Position numbers and translations under genes: made by a program. Below the pieces are notes generated by a model that was not told the origin of the DNA, did not search any database, and saw only the letters and a list, made by a program, of their open reading frames with translations. From Pieris napi (Eukaryota > Arthropoda > Insecta > Lepidoptera > Pieridae), in the NCBI RefSeq assembly GCF_905475465.1, contig NC_062254.1:1942001-2006000 (forward strand): 64,000 nt of DNA, given 5' to 3'. This document shows, in pieces, positions 10,825 to 23,600 of this stretch (positions are counted from its first letter, which is position 1; every line of letters starts with the position of its first letter).

Positions 10825-13102
10825 CTACAGAATCTAGATCAAACTCAAAGATTCTCTTAACAAATACTAGTTTCTCATTCTGACACGATATCAGTGTATG
10901 TTAATCATGTCAATAAAAGATGATCGTAAATTTTCGGGGTTCATGACTTTTCTAGTATATAGTAACCAAAATTATCTTCAATATATGACGTAGGAGGCAG
11001 ATAATAGATTTCTTGAAAAATTCCATCCGATAATCATTCAAGTTGATCCTTGCAGTCATCTGACAACATTTTAACCCGCTGAACCAATTTCGATTAATTC
11101 TAATACATATTATAAGAGATATGTATTTTTTCAATATTTAAAACAAGAAATTTTGTTTTGATTTGTGTGCTGCAAATGTCAGAAGTATGGGATAGGCCAT
11201 AGATATGTTAGGGATACCCTGTACCAGTTCCAAAAAATTATCTTTTACAAAATCTTAGTGCTAATCCCCATCTTCTTTAAACATCGACAGATTTTGTCGT
11301 ACAAGTCAATAATATCAATGATATCAAAATGCCCGTGCCAAATGCTATCAGGTTGAGGCTTTTTTTATGTAATATCCATCATCTGATGGAAGGTCTGTTA
11401 TCTAAAGTAAACTAGATAAGAATCTAATTAATAGCATTAACAACTGATAACACCCTCGCTTTCCATTAATTGGCTTTTCATAGTTACACTTAGTAATAAT
11501 AAAACCATTGTTATGCACATGCAAATTGCAAAGTAAATTTTAAAACACCTTCAAGCAAGTTTATTGTTGAGGAAAACCAGATAAATATAAAATAATGATT
11601 TATCCAATGATCAATATATTTCGATTCAATATGTTTTGTTATGATTGAGTTTTATAATTAAATTTTAAGACGACCTTTTCCCATAAAACAAATAGTAGAC
11701 AAAGAATGATTTATTTATTAATTATATCAATAAGGTAGAATAAATTTGATGAACATTCACCGAGTTAAACAGGAATTTACAAACTATGTATATAATTTTT
11801 TTATTGTTAGGTCTACTAGTATATGAAAATGTTTGTTGCTTAACCCTCCAATACTCCTATAAAATAAATCTTCCATTCTAAGTTATATATTTAGGTATGT
11901 ACCCAGAGAAGATTAAACCTAAGGTTTACATTAAACATTATATGTAAACACCTTATCTAAATCTTAAAGAACACAATCAATGTCTGTGTGACACTCATGA
12001 TAATGAATAAATTAGATTAATATTTATATCAAGTATTTAAATTGAACATAATATTTAATTGGATTTAATTCTTATTGCTTTATAAGGCTGTTATCTAGAT
12101 GCTATTAAGAACTTCTATAGCTTGTTGTAAATATTGATAGTAAAATAGTATTAACAGCTGATAAAATATGTTTTCTAAGGGGAAATAAGATTATTCATCT
12201 TCAATAACTAAGTGACAAATGATTTTAATATTTTTTATATTAAGCTCCATCTGACCCAGCTAAATTATGTAGGCCACGGCTTACATCAATTTTTTGTCTA
12301 GAATATTCCACAATTTTGCCCACAAGCAACTCAGCCAGCATTTCTCCAACTTTCACAGATTATTGTAATATGTTTTGGTATATGGTAGATTATTATATTT
12401 TTAATCTTGTCATAGAAAAATTTAAAAGTACTACATATGTAAAAAAAATATTTAAGCATAATATTTTAATTTTCTGTTTTATTGACATCAGAATGGAAAT
12501 ATAATTGAGAGAATTTCATTAAAAATAAAAATAAATCTAAAAATCTTATAACAGTAACAAACAAAATATGTATAACATTTTAATCTAAACCACAAGAGGA
12601 AAATATTTTAAGTCCTAAAGTTGCCTACATTGGCATGTCCCTTGAGCTGTTAATAAAATCAAGGCTGGATATATCCCTAACATATAAGTTTCATAATATT
12701 TCAATCATACGACAATTCTGTCCATGTATAAAATAACTACGTTGTACGTCTCAACTGTGACATTTATTCAAGCAAGGAAATATCATGTAGCTCCTCCATT
12801 AATGTCTAGAAGGTAATTAGAGGTCGTTTCAAGTATATCGTTTAAACTTTAAAGTTATTCATGTAACAAGCTTATATATTTTATTTATATGTATTTGATC
12901 AATGAGCCCTTATTTGTTATAGTTGGGAGTAATTCGCCAACGCCACTGAGAAATTATGGTGTAATTTAGGTAAATTAAAACTTTCACCACGTACGCAATA
13001 CACGTGGATTAAGCTTATTATAGCAATTCAGTAATACCTGAACAGTCAATAAGTACTAGGTATTAATTGAGTTGAGTTAATAACATTATTTTAGTACCTT
13101 AC
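10825..13102. other. Presumed first intron of GOGAT
   Basis: Very AT-rich. I see no repeat family, RNA gene or coding segment that I can support. Confidence 0.45.
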
Positions 13103-13430
13103 CTCGGAAATAAGTTTAATTGATTTAAAAATTTGTGCTCAACAAATGCACTGTACTCTCGTCACACTTTCACAGATTTTGTCTTTAAAACTGATAGATT
13201 TCAAAGCAATTTTTTTAAAATAGAACGCAAAAGCCGGCGTTAAATAGTGACCTTCATCAGTCGACTATAAATGCCGGTGTCTCGCGAATGACTGAGAAAA
13301 ATGATTGAAGATTGTAATTGTGAAATGAAGATTGAAGAGTGAACTACCATTGTGATTTGTGACCTGAAATGACGACCTATCAACGTTCATATGCCATCTG
13401 ACATTTGGCGCTAGCGGCTAATGTCAACGT
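13103..13430 (-). other. Probable non-coding first exon (5' UTR) of GOGAT
   Basis: A strong minus-strand donor (TTTCCGAG/gtaaggtac) ends at 13103. The preceding bases are richer in GC than the flanks and hold only very short ATG frames. Joined to the acceptor at 9889-9890 they would form a leader with an in-frame stop before the GOGAT ATG. The upstream boundary near 13430 is a guess. Known: 5' leader introns are common in insect genes. Inferred: this exon belongs to GOGAT because it is the first good minus-strand donor upstream of it. RNA reads would settle it. Confidence 0.4.
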
Positions 13431-13439
13431 CACTGTTAT

Positions 13440-14364
13440 AAACAGAAAAATGATGAATGAATGAAATAATGGAAAGGGAATAAAGTAAAATACAAAAAGA
13501 TCCAAATTAAAAATTCACAGTGCTCTTTCATCAACCAAGAATCTTTTAGATTTAAATTATTTGATGTTATTATAAGTTTCCACATATTCTTCCTATAACT
13601 GAGATAAGAGATACTATATCAATTATTCCCACATTTAAATTTACAATTAGTACTTATATAGAAGATGCAGTACAAGTTTCTTCCAAAAATATAAATAATA
13701 TTATTTAAGAATATAATATGATTACTTTTTGTACGAAATACTTGTTGTGTCAAGTGCCTTATATTTTTGAATAGCAATATTTTTCCGATACCCATTTGCT
13801 ATGTAAAAAATGTTTCATTATTTTTTGATCTCTTAAAATATATAATAAAATTTGTATTTACTACGGATTATATTTATTTAAGCATTTAGTACATTTTATT
13901 TTACTTTAACGGAGTTTCAATATAGACTTTTAGTTTGAAAATAATTTGTATAATTAGAGTATGTAGTTGTTGTTGCAGGTAATACCTACTATTCAATATT
14001 CATACTATTTATTAGCGCGTGATATAGTGAAGTGTATTAAACACAGAACAGTTTACTAAAACTCGCAATTTCATTCATTCTCTTATCATTAATATTTTGC
14101 AGATCACTGACCAATCACAATTCAGCTTTGTATTTGCATTCTCCAATGCGCACTTTCCGCCGTTCAAATTGTTTCATTCATTTTAGTTTATAGTTTTAGC
14201 GGCAAAACGACGGACGTCGATCCGCACCTACTTTAATCAGGTTCTTTTACGAAAAACGAAAAACGAATCACAAAATTATTAATATCATAATATAAGGAAG
14301 TGTGAAAGTTATTGCGTTGGTGTTAATACTAAATATATTTTTTTAACGTGTAAAAAAATTCAAG
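13440..14364. promoter_or_regulatory. Shared upstream region of GOGAT (minus) and PDSS2 (plus)
   Basis: The head-to-head gap between the probable GOGAT leader and the PDSS2 ATG is AT-rich and carries no recognised repeat. Close to PDSS2 there are two CCAAT motifs (14111-14115 and 14142-14146) followed by a GC-richer stretch (about 14150-14230). I infer the PDSS2 transcription start and leader there. No TATA box is convincingly placed. Confidence 0.35.
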
Positions 14365-14675
14365 ATGAGTTTGAGCCGTTTAAGGAGTGCTTTGAGATGT
14401 GATTTGGTGAAAGTTAGTCCATCAAGCGCGCTGGTTGCGAAAGTTTGGGGACCTTGTGTGAGGGAATTAAGCACTGGTACTTCGCAACGTGGTGCTGTTT
14501 CACAACACAACACCAAACCAGATTGGAATAGAGCTGTGAGTGAGGCCGAGAAAATTGTTGGTTATCCAACATCTTTTCTTAGTTTGAGATGGGTGATGAG
14601 CGACGAAATCGCAAATGTCGCGTTGCATTTGCGAAAATTGGTGGGAAGCAATCATCCGTTGCTGAAAACTGCTAA
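14365..14675 (+). CDS. PDSS2: PDSS2 exon 1
   Basis: Starts at the ATG at 14365 (AAG ATG AGT context). It encodes the mitochondrial presequence and the start of the all-alpha prenyl synthase fold through LRKLVGSNHPLLKTA. The donor is AA/gtaagt after 14675, leaving two bases of the next codon. Confidence 0.93.
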
Positions 14676-17600
14676 GTAAGTACATGTTCTTTAATGATAT
14701 AATAAATGGATTCTAACATTCCCACAATTTATTGCGTGTTCTTACCTATTGTAGGTATACTTGGTATTTATTTATTAAAGTTCACTACATAATGCTATAT
14801 CTACAATATACATATGTTACAAGCTATAGAAAATAAAAAATTCATGGTAATTATGATAAACAAAAATGTTATTTACCAAAAATTTAAAATAATAAAAATA
14901 TTACTTTACTAATAATATTTAAATTTGTATATTTTACTAGTAAAATATGGGATTTGGTCAGATAAGCACTTAACAATACTTTTTTTTTAAATTGATCAGC
15001 CCACTACCGAATATAATATCAAGCTTTGGTATATTCTACTTGGCAGAACACTAAGCAACCTTCAAAAGCCAAAGCATAAGCTCTCTGAATAATAGAGACT
15101 AGAATACCTAGAAGTCTCACATAAACCTTATACGCTGCCCATTTCCTCTGTTACTGACATAAAAAATTGGTAATTTAATACCAGTAATTATGCCAAAGTA
15201 GCTTGAAGGTGAAGAAAAAGACACGAAAATATACTTAAACTTTTTTATCGAAATTAAAGTTACGAAGAACATATTTTATTTAAATATCCGATACGAGTTA
15301 TAGTACGTAACATTTATTACCTAAATGTGCAACGAACGATGCAATGCATCTATGATGAGGTCAGTCATCGGCATTCACCAATACCAATAGGATTTGTCAA
15401 TAGCTTTTAATAACAATATACTAACACTAGTTCGTAAGTTTATACTAACATAATGATGGATTATTTTATATTTTTTTTTTTTTTTTTCAATATATGTGAT
15501 GTCAAAGTCACCAAAATATCTATATAATATCCTATTTATAACGAAATTATACTTAAACTGTTTTTAAAAGTATTTTTCATGAATTATCATAGTAATTTAA
15601 CTTTAAAGGTGAAAAGGGAAAAGTTGAGGAACACCGGCAAGACTTGCCTTGATTTGAATGTCACCCTCAGAGTTGAAACTGAGCCCTAAGTGTGGTTTTC
15701 TTATAGTTTTGGATAGTTGGACGAAATGGATATTAAATCTTATATTAGACCTTATCAACTATGTGTTACACTAAAGTCTAATCACTTACCTAAATAGGAA
15801 AAAAGCCACATTACAGGTGCAATTCTGTCTGCTCTGTTAAGTGGTTACGGCAATGTAAACAGTGGAAGTAAACGCTAATACTATGATATAATAATAATAA
15901 AAGCCTTTATTTACTAACCAAATACATAACAATCAAATATACAGTATTTACAATTATGTTTACCTACATAGCAATAAAACAAATAATTAGAGATTAATAA
16001 AACGAAAAATTCTAAAATTTTAAAAGTTTGGTCCCTGTGACATTGTACCTTACCATTTCCTCACTGTGTTGCGATACTTATTCGTTGAGCGAGCAAGTAT
16101 CTCAATACCAAATACTACATAAATTTACATCATTTTAACTTAAGCGATAACATATATTTTAACTATATCTATTTTTTACACAAGTTATCAGCAGCCAGAT
16201 AGTCAAATTGTCTTCCGACTTCCCCTTGTTTCTCCACTCGTATCTTTCACGAGCTAATTTTCTCCATCCTTCCGTAAGATCGTTACCATCTTTTTATTTG
16301 AAGGCCTCTTTTGCTTTTCCCATCTCTGGGATACCAATCTATGCCCAGTCTAAGTTTTTTAATTTTGACGCTAATACTACATCATCATTAAATAGTGCTT
16401 CAGGCTCATTCTAACGTAGGGGGGTATTGGGTAGAGATTGTCGCTTATGATAAGTAAAATATGATATAGAAACCGGAGATGTGTGAAATTGAAGGTAACG
16501 AGTCTCTTTCAGAAACCTGATTTACAATGGCAAGAACAACATGCAAGCTTGGGGTCTCATCGTACTGTTGGTGTCGAAGGCAGCTGGTCACAGCCCTGAA
16601 ATCCCTGACATGGAACAGGATAAGGCTGCGGGGGTCTTGCACAGGTAAAATGTTATAAATATTAAAATGATTAATTAAACTTTTTTTATTTGATAATTGT
16701 CACCCCTTACGTTCGTCCACAGTTTTTAGTAGATTTTTCTTCATACTTAAGTATAATAAATATAAACAAACTCATGTACAGTGTAAACTCTTTAAAACGA
16801 ATTTCAAGGGACCGAGCATTTTTATTCGTTATAGAGGGGATTCGTTATAGATATCGAAGAATTAATGTATGGGTATTGGGTTAAACCAAATAAATTTAAC
16901 AATTTTTTACGTGTTAGAGAATTTTTCATTATAACGATTGACGTTATAAAGAGTACGAGTAAAGAGCACTGTACATATATTATTTTCACACTCGGACCGT
17001 TAATGATCGTTTTATTTTTATTATTATTCACTATTATACAAACAATTTCGAATGTATTTTAATAAGGAGATTAATGTGAATAAAACATATGAATTATAAG
17101 TGTAAAGACCCTTAGTGAATTATTTAACAAATCAAATATTTGATTTATATGCCACAGTGGCGTTACATTAAACGCACATCCAAATTACAAATATGAACAA
17201 ACATTACTTTGGATCCAAGAGCAGTGTTGGCTTTGGCTTCAGCGTGCGTCTCTCATCCCTGAGGTCGTAAGTTCGATCACCGGCTGTGCACCAATGGACT
17301 GTCTATGTGCACATTTGACATCGAACGGTGAAGAAAATCATCGTGAGGAAACCGGCTTGCCTTAGACCCAAAAAGTAGATGGCGTCCTACTTGCCTATTA
17401 GATTGACAAATGATCATGAATCCGATACAGAAATCTGCGACCCAAAGGTTAATTATTTTTAATTATATTTTATTACTTTGGATCTCTTTTACAGCCAACG
17501 CGCCCTCGCCGAAGTTACAGAAATGATACGTACATCGCATCTCGTTCACAAAGGCCTTGTGAATATGAACTCAAGTCGTCCAATTGAAGAACCAGATAAT

Positions 17601-20600
17601 ATGATGTTTGGAAACAAAATAGCATTACTCAGCGGCGATTACCTCTTGGCTAACTCTTGTACCGAATTGGCTAATTTACGGTAGGATTTTACTTATTACT
17701 AGATAATAAGAAACATTTTGTTAAGCCGTAAATATTTAAAAAAAAAAAAATATATAAAGATTGGAAACTCGGCACACTAATACATTGGTACAAGAAAAAT
17801 CAAATACAATATTTAAATTGAGCACTTATAGGAAACAACAAACGAAGAGATGAAAAAAATGAATCTAAAAAATTAAATTTAAAAAATAAAGGAAAATCGA
17901 TTTCAAAGTGGTTTATAATTCTATCATTATCTCAGCTTAACTTTAGGTTTTGATGGCTTATAAAATGTGGGTGGTACTCGGTTTGTTACCAAAGTTTTTG
18001 AAGTTAGACTTCTTTTGGCGCGTTAGGGAAAAATTATTCAAGTAAATTTTTACGATGCGCGTGCACAGCGTCACAAAAAATCGACACCCTGAAGTTAGCT
18101 ATAGTGAACATTTTAGTTTTTTCTATTGTTAGTGTCGTTTTTCTATAAACGTAAAATAAGGCGAAAGATACAAAATTTAAAAAGATTTTTTTCTTGTTGC
18201 GCCAAAGTAGTATAAATTCTAACACACACACACATGTTTTTTTACGTTAACACGTTTGTGATTTTTTAGCAAGTAAAGTTTTTGTCTGCCTAATCTAGTA
18301 GAGTTAAGAATAGTTTTGCTTTGTTAAATAATTTAGCCTATTTAGTCTATGGGTATATATTAGAAATTCCACCATAATAAATTTATATCGCTGTGTATAT
18401 TTCGCATCCAGGAAACACTGAATAACAATCGAACGTAATTTATTGCATAAGGAAAACGTTATGTTATTACAACTGATTGCACCTAAACACATTGTGCTTT
18501 CTCTTTCCTCAACCGAATCATTATCAAATAAACCTTCTTACTACGATAAATTAATAAAAAACTGCGTTATTACTTAAAATCTAAGTGTTGAAATACCCTT
18601 GGTAGTATTACTGTATTTTAGTACTAGCCTTACAGTTGTTCACTATCACAGTGCAGTTTACTATCAATGGGTATTAAATACACATAAATAATTAAAGAAA
18701 ACACTTTTTTACCGGATTGAACATGTTACATATTATTATAAACTTTTAATTATTGTACATAATTAAAAATTTTCCGACGTTTCGCGTGCTTTACAGCGTG
18801 CGTGGTCACGGTGACTTCAATCCGGTAAAAAAGTGTTTTCTTTAAATGTGTAAAAGTTATGTTAAAAAAAGACAAATACTAAATAAATAATTTTTGGGTC
18901 TAGGCAAGCCGGTTTCCTTCACCGTAGGTACGTGTTAAATGCGCACATAAAAAGTCCATAGATGCAATAATTATCCTTAACCTTACGTTTATTCAATTAT
19001 TTTATTACCGGGATTCGAACCTATGTACACTGTACAGGGACGATTCGCAACACAGCAAACCCTGATTAAGCCTATTTAAATTGAATTAGAAGTTTTTTAA
19101 TTGAACATAGCTGAAACGTGTAAAAACAATAATTTATTATGTTACTCCGGATTTCTAGAGAAACTTAGAAAGTCATCTTGTGGTTACGTTCCCAATACCG
19201 TACGACGAATTATGAGTAACTGACAGTCAACCACTGGCTAATATTAGTTAAGGAAACATTTCGTACATTGATTCTTATTGAGCTGTGTTGGCCTAGCGGC
19301 TTTAGCGACCCTCAATTGAATCACGGCTGAGCACCAATTGAATTTGCTTTTTATGTGCGCAATAGGATTCATATAGATAACCAAGCACACTTATGAACGT
19401 CAACAGAAAAGATGTTAAATTGATTCTAAATTTACGTTTACTACCAGTTCGCAATTCTAGGGCGTAGACTGGGCAAGAAGAACAGGCAAGAAACTCTGCG
19501 CCACTCTAATAGTCTTGCTTTTCTTTCTCTTATGGATAGATCAGTGGCGCTATCCTTCAAGACCTTCTTGCAGTTCCTAAACTTTCCAATCCCTCTTAAG
19601 TAATCTTCGATGCAACCTGTCCATCTTTTCCTTGGTCTGTCTCTTGTTCTTATCTGCAGAGGCGTCCACTGAGCCATGTGTATGTAACACTGAATTCACC
19701 ATGACAGTCCGGAGGAAAATCCCTAACCTTACTGTCAAATAATTCCACATGATGATCTTTAGATAGACACTTTTTAAAGTTTCTCAGTGTGCAAGAATTT
19801 TCGCCCAAGTTTTTTTTTTTAACGACAATTCACACCAATTGCCCTAGTCCCATGCTAAGCTGGTGAAAATTGTGTTATGGGTACTAGTCAACGGATATAC
19901 ATACATATTATAGATAGATAGATAGATAGATACATATAAATACATATTTAAACACCCAAGACCTAAGCACAACACCAAATGCTCATCACATCGATGTTTG
20001 TCTCAGCCGGGGATCGAACCCGGGACCCATGGATTCGCAGTCAGGGGTACTAACCACTAGACCAATGAGCCGTCAAAGCTCTATGAGTCTCGTAAAGAAA
20101 CTTCTTTACGAGACTAATACTATCTACCTACTTAATATGAATTTCTTGATATCTTCGAATTGGTGAAGGTAAACATCGTGAGGGAACCGGCATGTGTCAA
20201 CCCAAATATCGGTAATCAAAAGATGTTCACCTACTCGGAAATAAAAAAGAAGAATCGCCATCCATCTGCCAAGAACCATTTAGAGTTGTAGCTGGATTAT
20301 TATTTTTACATTGATTCTCATGTGAAACTAATTCGTACAACTCCAGGTATGAAAGAAGCGGTAACAAATTTTAAATTACAATTATTAAATACATTGTTTT
20401 ATTATCAAACTATATTAGAAATTGGTTTGCTTCATATTTCTTATTAAAAAACTAAAACTGATATAATACTTACTTTCATTAGCTTACGCTTTGCACGGAT
20501 GAACATTAGTTTTTTGTTCTGCCTTGCAATTCTGTAACTCACTTTTCATAAGGAGAGAGCTTGTAGTTTGTTTATCAGAATGCCAAATCGTAAAATGACT

Positions 20601-23600
20601 GCTTTACGACTGATTTGAGCGCGACCGCCGCTGTGAGTTCGAAAAGTGAGTTACAGAATCGCAAGGCGGAACTGGACAGACGTTCCGCCACAATCCTGAT
20701 GTTAATTGAATTGCTTAGAAATGCCTATTTAGCCGCCGCTGGAGTGTATATATGTTAAATTGATTAGGAATTTTATTTATTTATTTATTCCAGAAATACA
20801 TACATTATCCTTACAGACTATTGCCAATACGATAATTCAAAGATCTTTTACGCGACACTTAGCTTTCATTATCAAAGAATTTTCACATAGACATCCGTAC
20901 CATCAGCGACTTAAAATTTTTAATATGATATCACTGTACGATCGGAGAACTTTAGCCGGTGTTACCTTCTTATATAAATTGCTAAATAATCATATACAGA
21001 GTACACATACACAGCAGTGACCTGTTACAGGATATTAAAATTATCGTCCCATACTAGGTCTAAAATCAGCAATATTTTCCAAATTCCTTCTCCAAAAACC
21101 AAACTCAACAACGAAGATAATCCAATTCCAATAGTGAAACAATTTTTCAAATCGTGAAACAATTAAATATTCAATGCTAACAATCAAATGTTTCCACTTT
21201 ATAATATTAGTATACCCCCTGGTTTAGTAAAAAAATAACTTTGTTAAAACTCTTAAAAACGCGTCTTTTTAAAAATATAATCAAAAACTATAATTACCTA
21301 CGGCTTTCAAGTTGGAATTTTATAATTTTCTTTCTCACCTTTGTCATCTTAAATATCAGCCCATATACAGAAATGCCAAAAGGCGTTGTGTCTCAGGAAT
21401 TTGTTTCGATTAAACCTATAAGGAAGTTCATAATTAATCATGAAAGTATGCTAACTGCATTCAATTTAAAATATCGCTGAAAAATTATATAGTACTCCTA
21501 ATAATCAGTGCAGCTGATTAGTGATTAGTAGGAAACAAGTTTGGACGGCGTTGTAAAGTGATTAGAAGCGTGTTCTATTTTTTGCGGGTGAACTGCGCCC
21601 TCCCTACCCCCTCACTCGCATAATGTAAACGTAATATGTGAAAAAGGGATGAAAGTAGTACTTTTTTTTTTAATATGGCTCTGGCACGGTTTGTGCATTA
21701 GCCAGCGTCAAGTATAAGATTTTTATAATTCGTGCTTTTTGCCTTAGAAATTCGACCATTTCCTCCATGTACGGTTTAGGCACTCGCCCGGTACCGCACA
21801 ACCCTCCCAAAGGCCGAGAACAAATTTAAATTAAATTAAAACTTGCCCTCGAACCGGGAATCGAACCCGGTACCCCTCACCTAGCTGCCACTTAATAAGA
21901 CCGCTAGGCTATGAGGCCCCCAAGAAGTACTTTAAAGCAACAGCCTTAGATTTTACCGTAGTTTATGTGCATATGAGGTAATGCTATACCGGATAACTAA
22001 TGTCGTGAATACTAATCGATTGCGTAATGCATTGTTGTACTACTGTGTACTATAATATAGGTTTTTTTTTTAATATTTTCTAGATTAAAACTCTACTACC
22101 AATTTCTTTTAACAACTTTTTGTAAGACCTTTACAGCGGATTCCAAAAAGATGCCTCTTAACCTAATGTTGAACATGATTTCCTTTAAATTCGTCTCTGT
22201 TACTTTTAATCCCATAGCTTGTGCAGTGTATATGTATAATGTAGGTATACATATCTGTTTTCAACTGGACAGACGTTTGACCACAACCCATCTGATGTTA
22301 AGAGAGATGTGGCCTATTGGAGGGCTTGCCAGGAGATGCCTGTTTAAACGCCGCTAAAATGAACCCATATTACTGTCTAAGAAAGATGGAAGGGGCAAAG
22401 AGTTCCACTCTTTTGCTGCTTTTATAATAAACGACAAACCAAATCGTGGAGTGTGGCACTTGGGGATGTCGACAACGAAGGTCCGTACAGCGTTTTTCTA
22501 GATAAGCGTTGTTTAAAAGGGAATGAGGGAATCATATTGCGTAGCTCTATGGATCATTCTCCGGAGTGCCATCGATAGACTAAAAGGCAGGCAACTGAAC
22601 GGCGATGGTAGACTCAGTTGAGATGTAACTAGTGAATCGTCGTCTATAACGCTTAGACCGCCTCTCAATAGCATTCAGGTTTTGCTTGTCAAAGTATGAT
22701 ATGTACATAACTCTCGGGATACAAATTAGTAGTGAAGAACCTCTGTGACATTAGACACAATATTCCACGTCGTATATCTATGAGCAGTGCGGACCTAGTA
22801 GCTAGTAGCGCCTCCTGAGGTCGTAGATTGTGCTCATTTAATACAGAAAAGGCAGAGTAAAGTAACATCGTGAGGCAACCGTGCCTAAGACACGTAAGTT
22901 GTAGCGCCGCTGTTTTTTTATTTAAACAATTCTTTTCTATTAAAATATTTTAAAGACTGTATTGTAACAAATAAAATTGACTCATTTAAAAGAAGACGTT
23001 AGAAGGTTTGCGTCTTTGAGTAACAAGGTATTTCGAAAATATTAAAAATAAATTGTCCTATTCATAAAAGTAATCCTCAATAGTTCGGGATCCATCGCCC
23101 ATTTTTGCACTTGATTACTATCAAGCTAATTTTCCGTGAGTAGCTTTATTTTGATGAGACGCCCAATAATTTCCTGTACGAAACTCTCGATTGTGGTAGC
23201 TAACAGAAGTAGCAAGGATAAAATATGTTGATTTGATGATTCTCAAATATTTATTACTAACTGATTTTTTTTTTGTTAAATCTCAAGACAATTATCTAAA
23301 TTATTCGAAAAAAAGTAATCAAGTGCATAAATGGGCGATGGATCCCGGACTACAAATATATTGTGTAGATGTTATCTGTCTTAATAACGTCATAAATCAC
23401 GAATCAACTCAATGCTTATAAATGCCGTTCGTATGAAACCTCAACAAAGTTTACATAATCAGTAATTTACAATAATGCAAATAAGGAAGTGGGAATCACC
23501 GAGCCCTCAGGTCCCGTGACACATGTTTATTAATCATTTATTGTTCAATTGTAAAACATATGACAATAACAATGGCTACAGACCTATTCTTTTTTTATTT

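Noticed and set aside
21841..21920. tRNA gene on the minus strand
   Set aside because: A- and B-box-like sequences are present, but the stems do not close and the sequence continues into a SINE body with a T/A tail.
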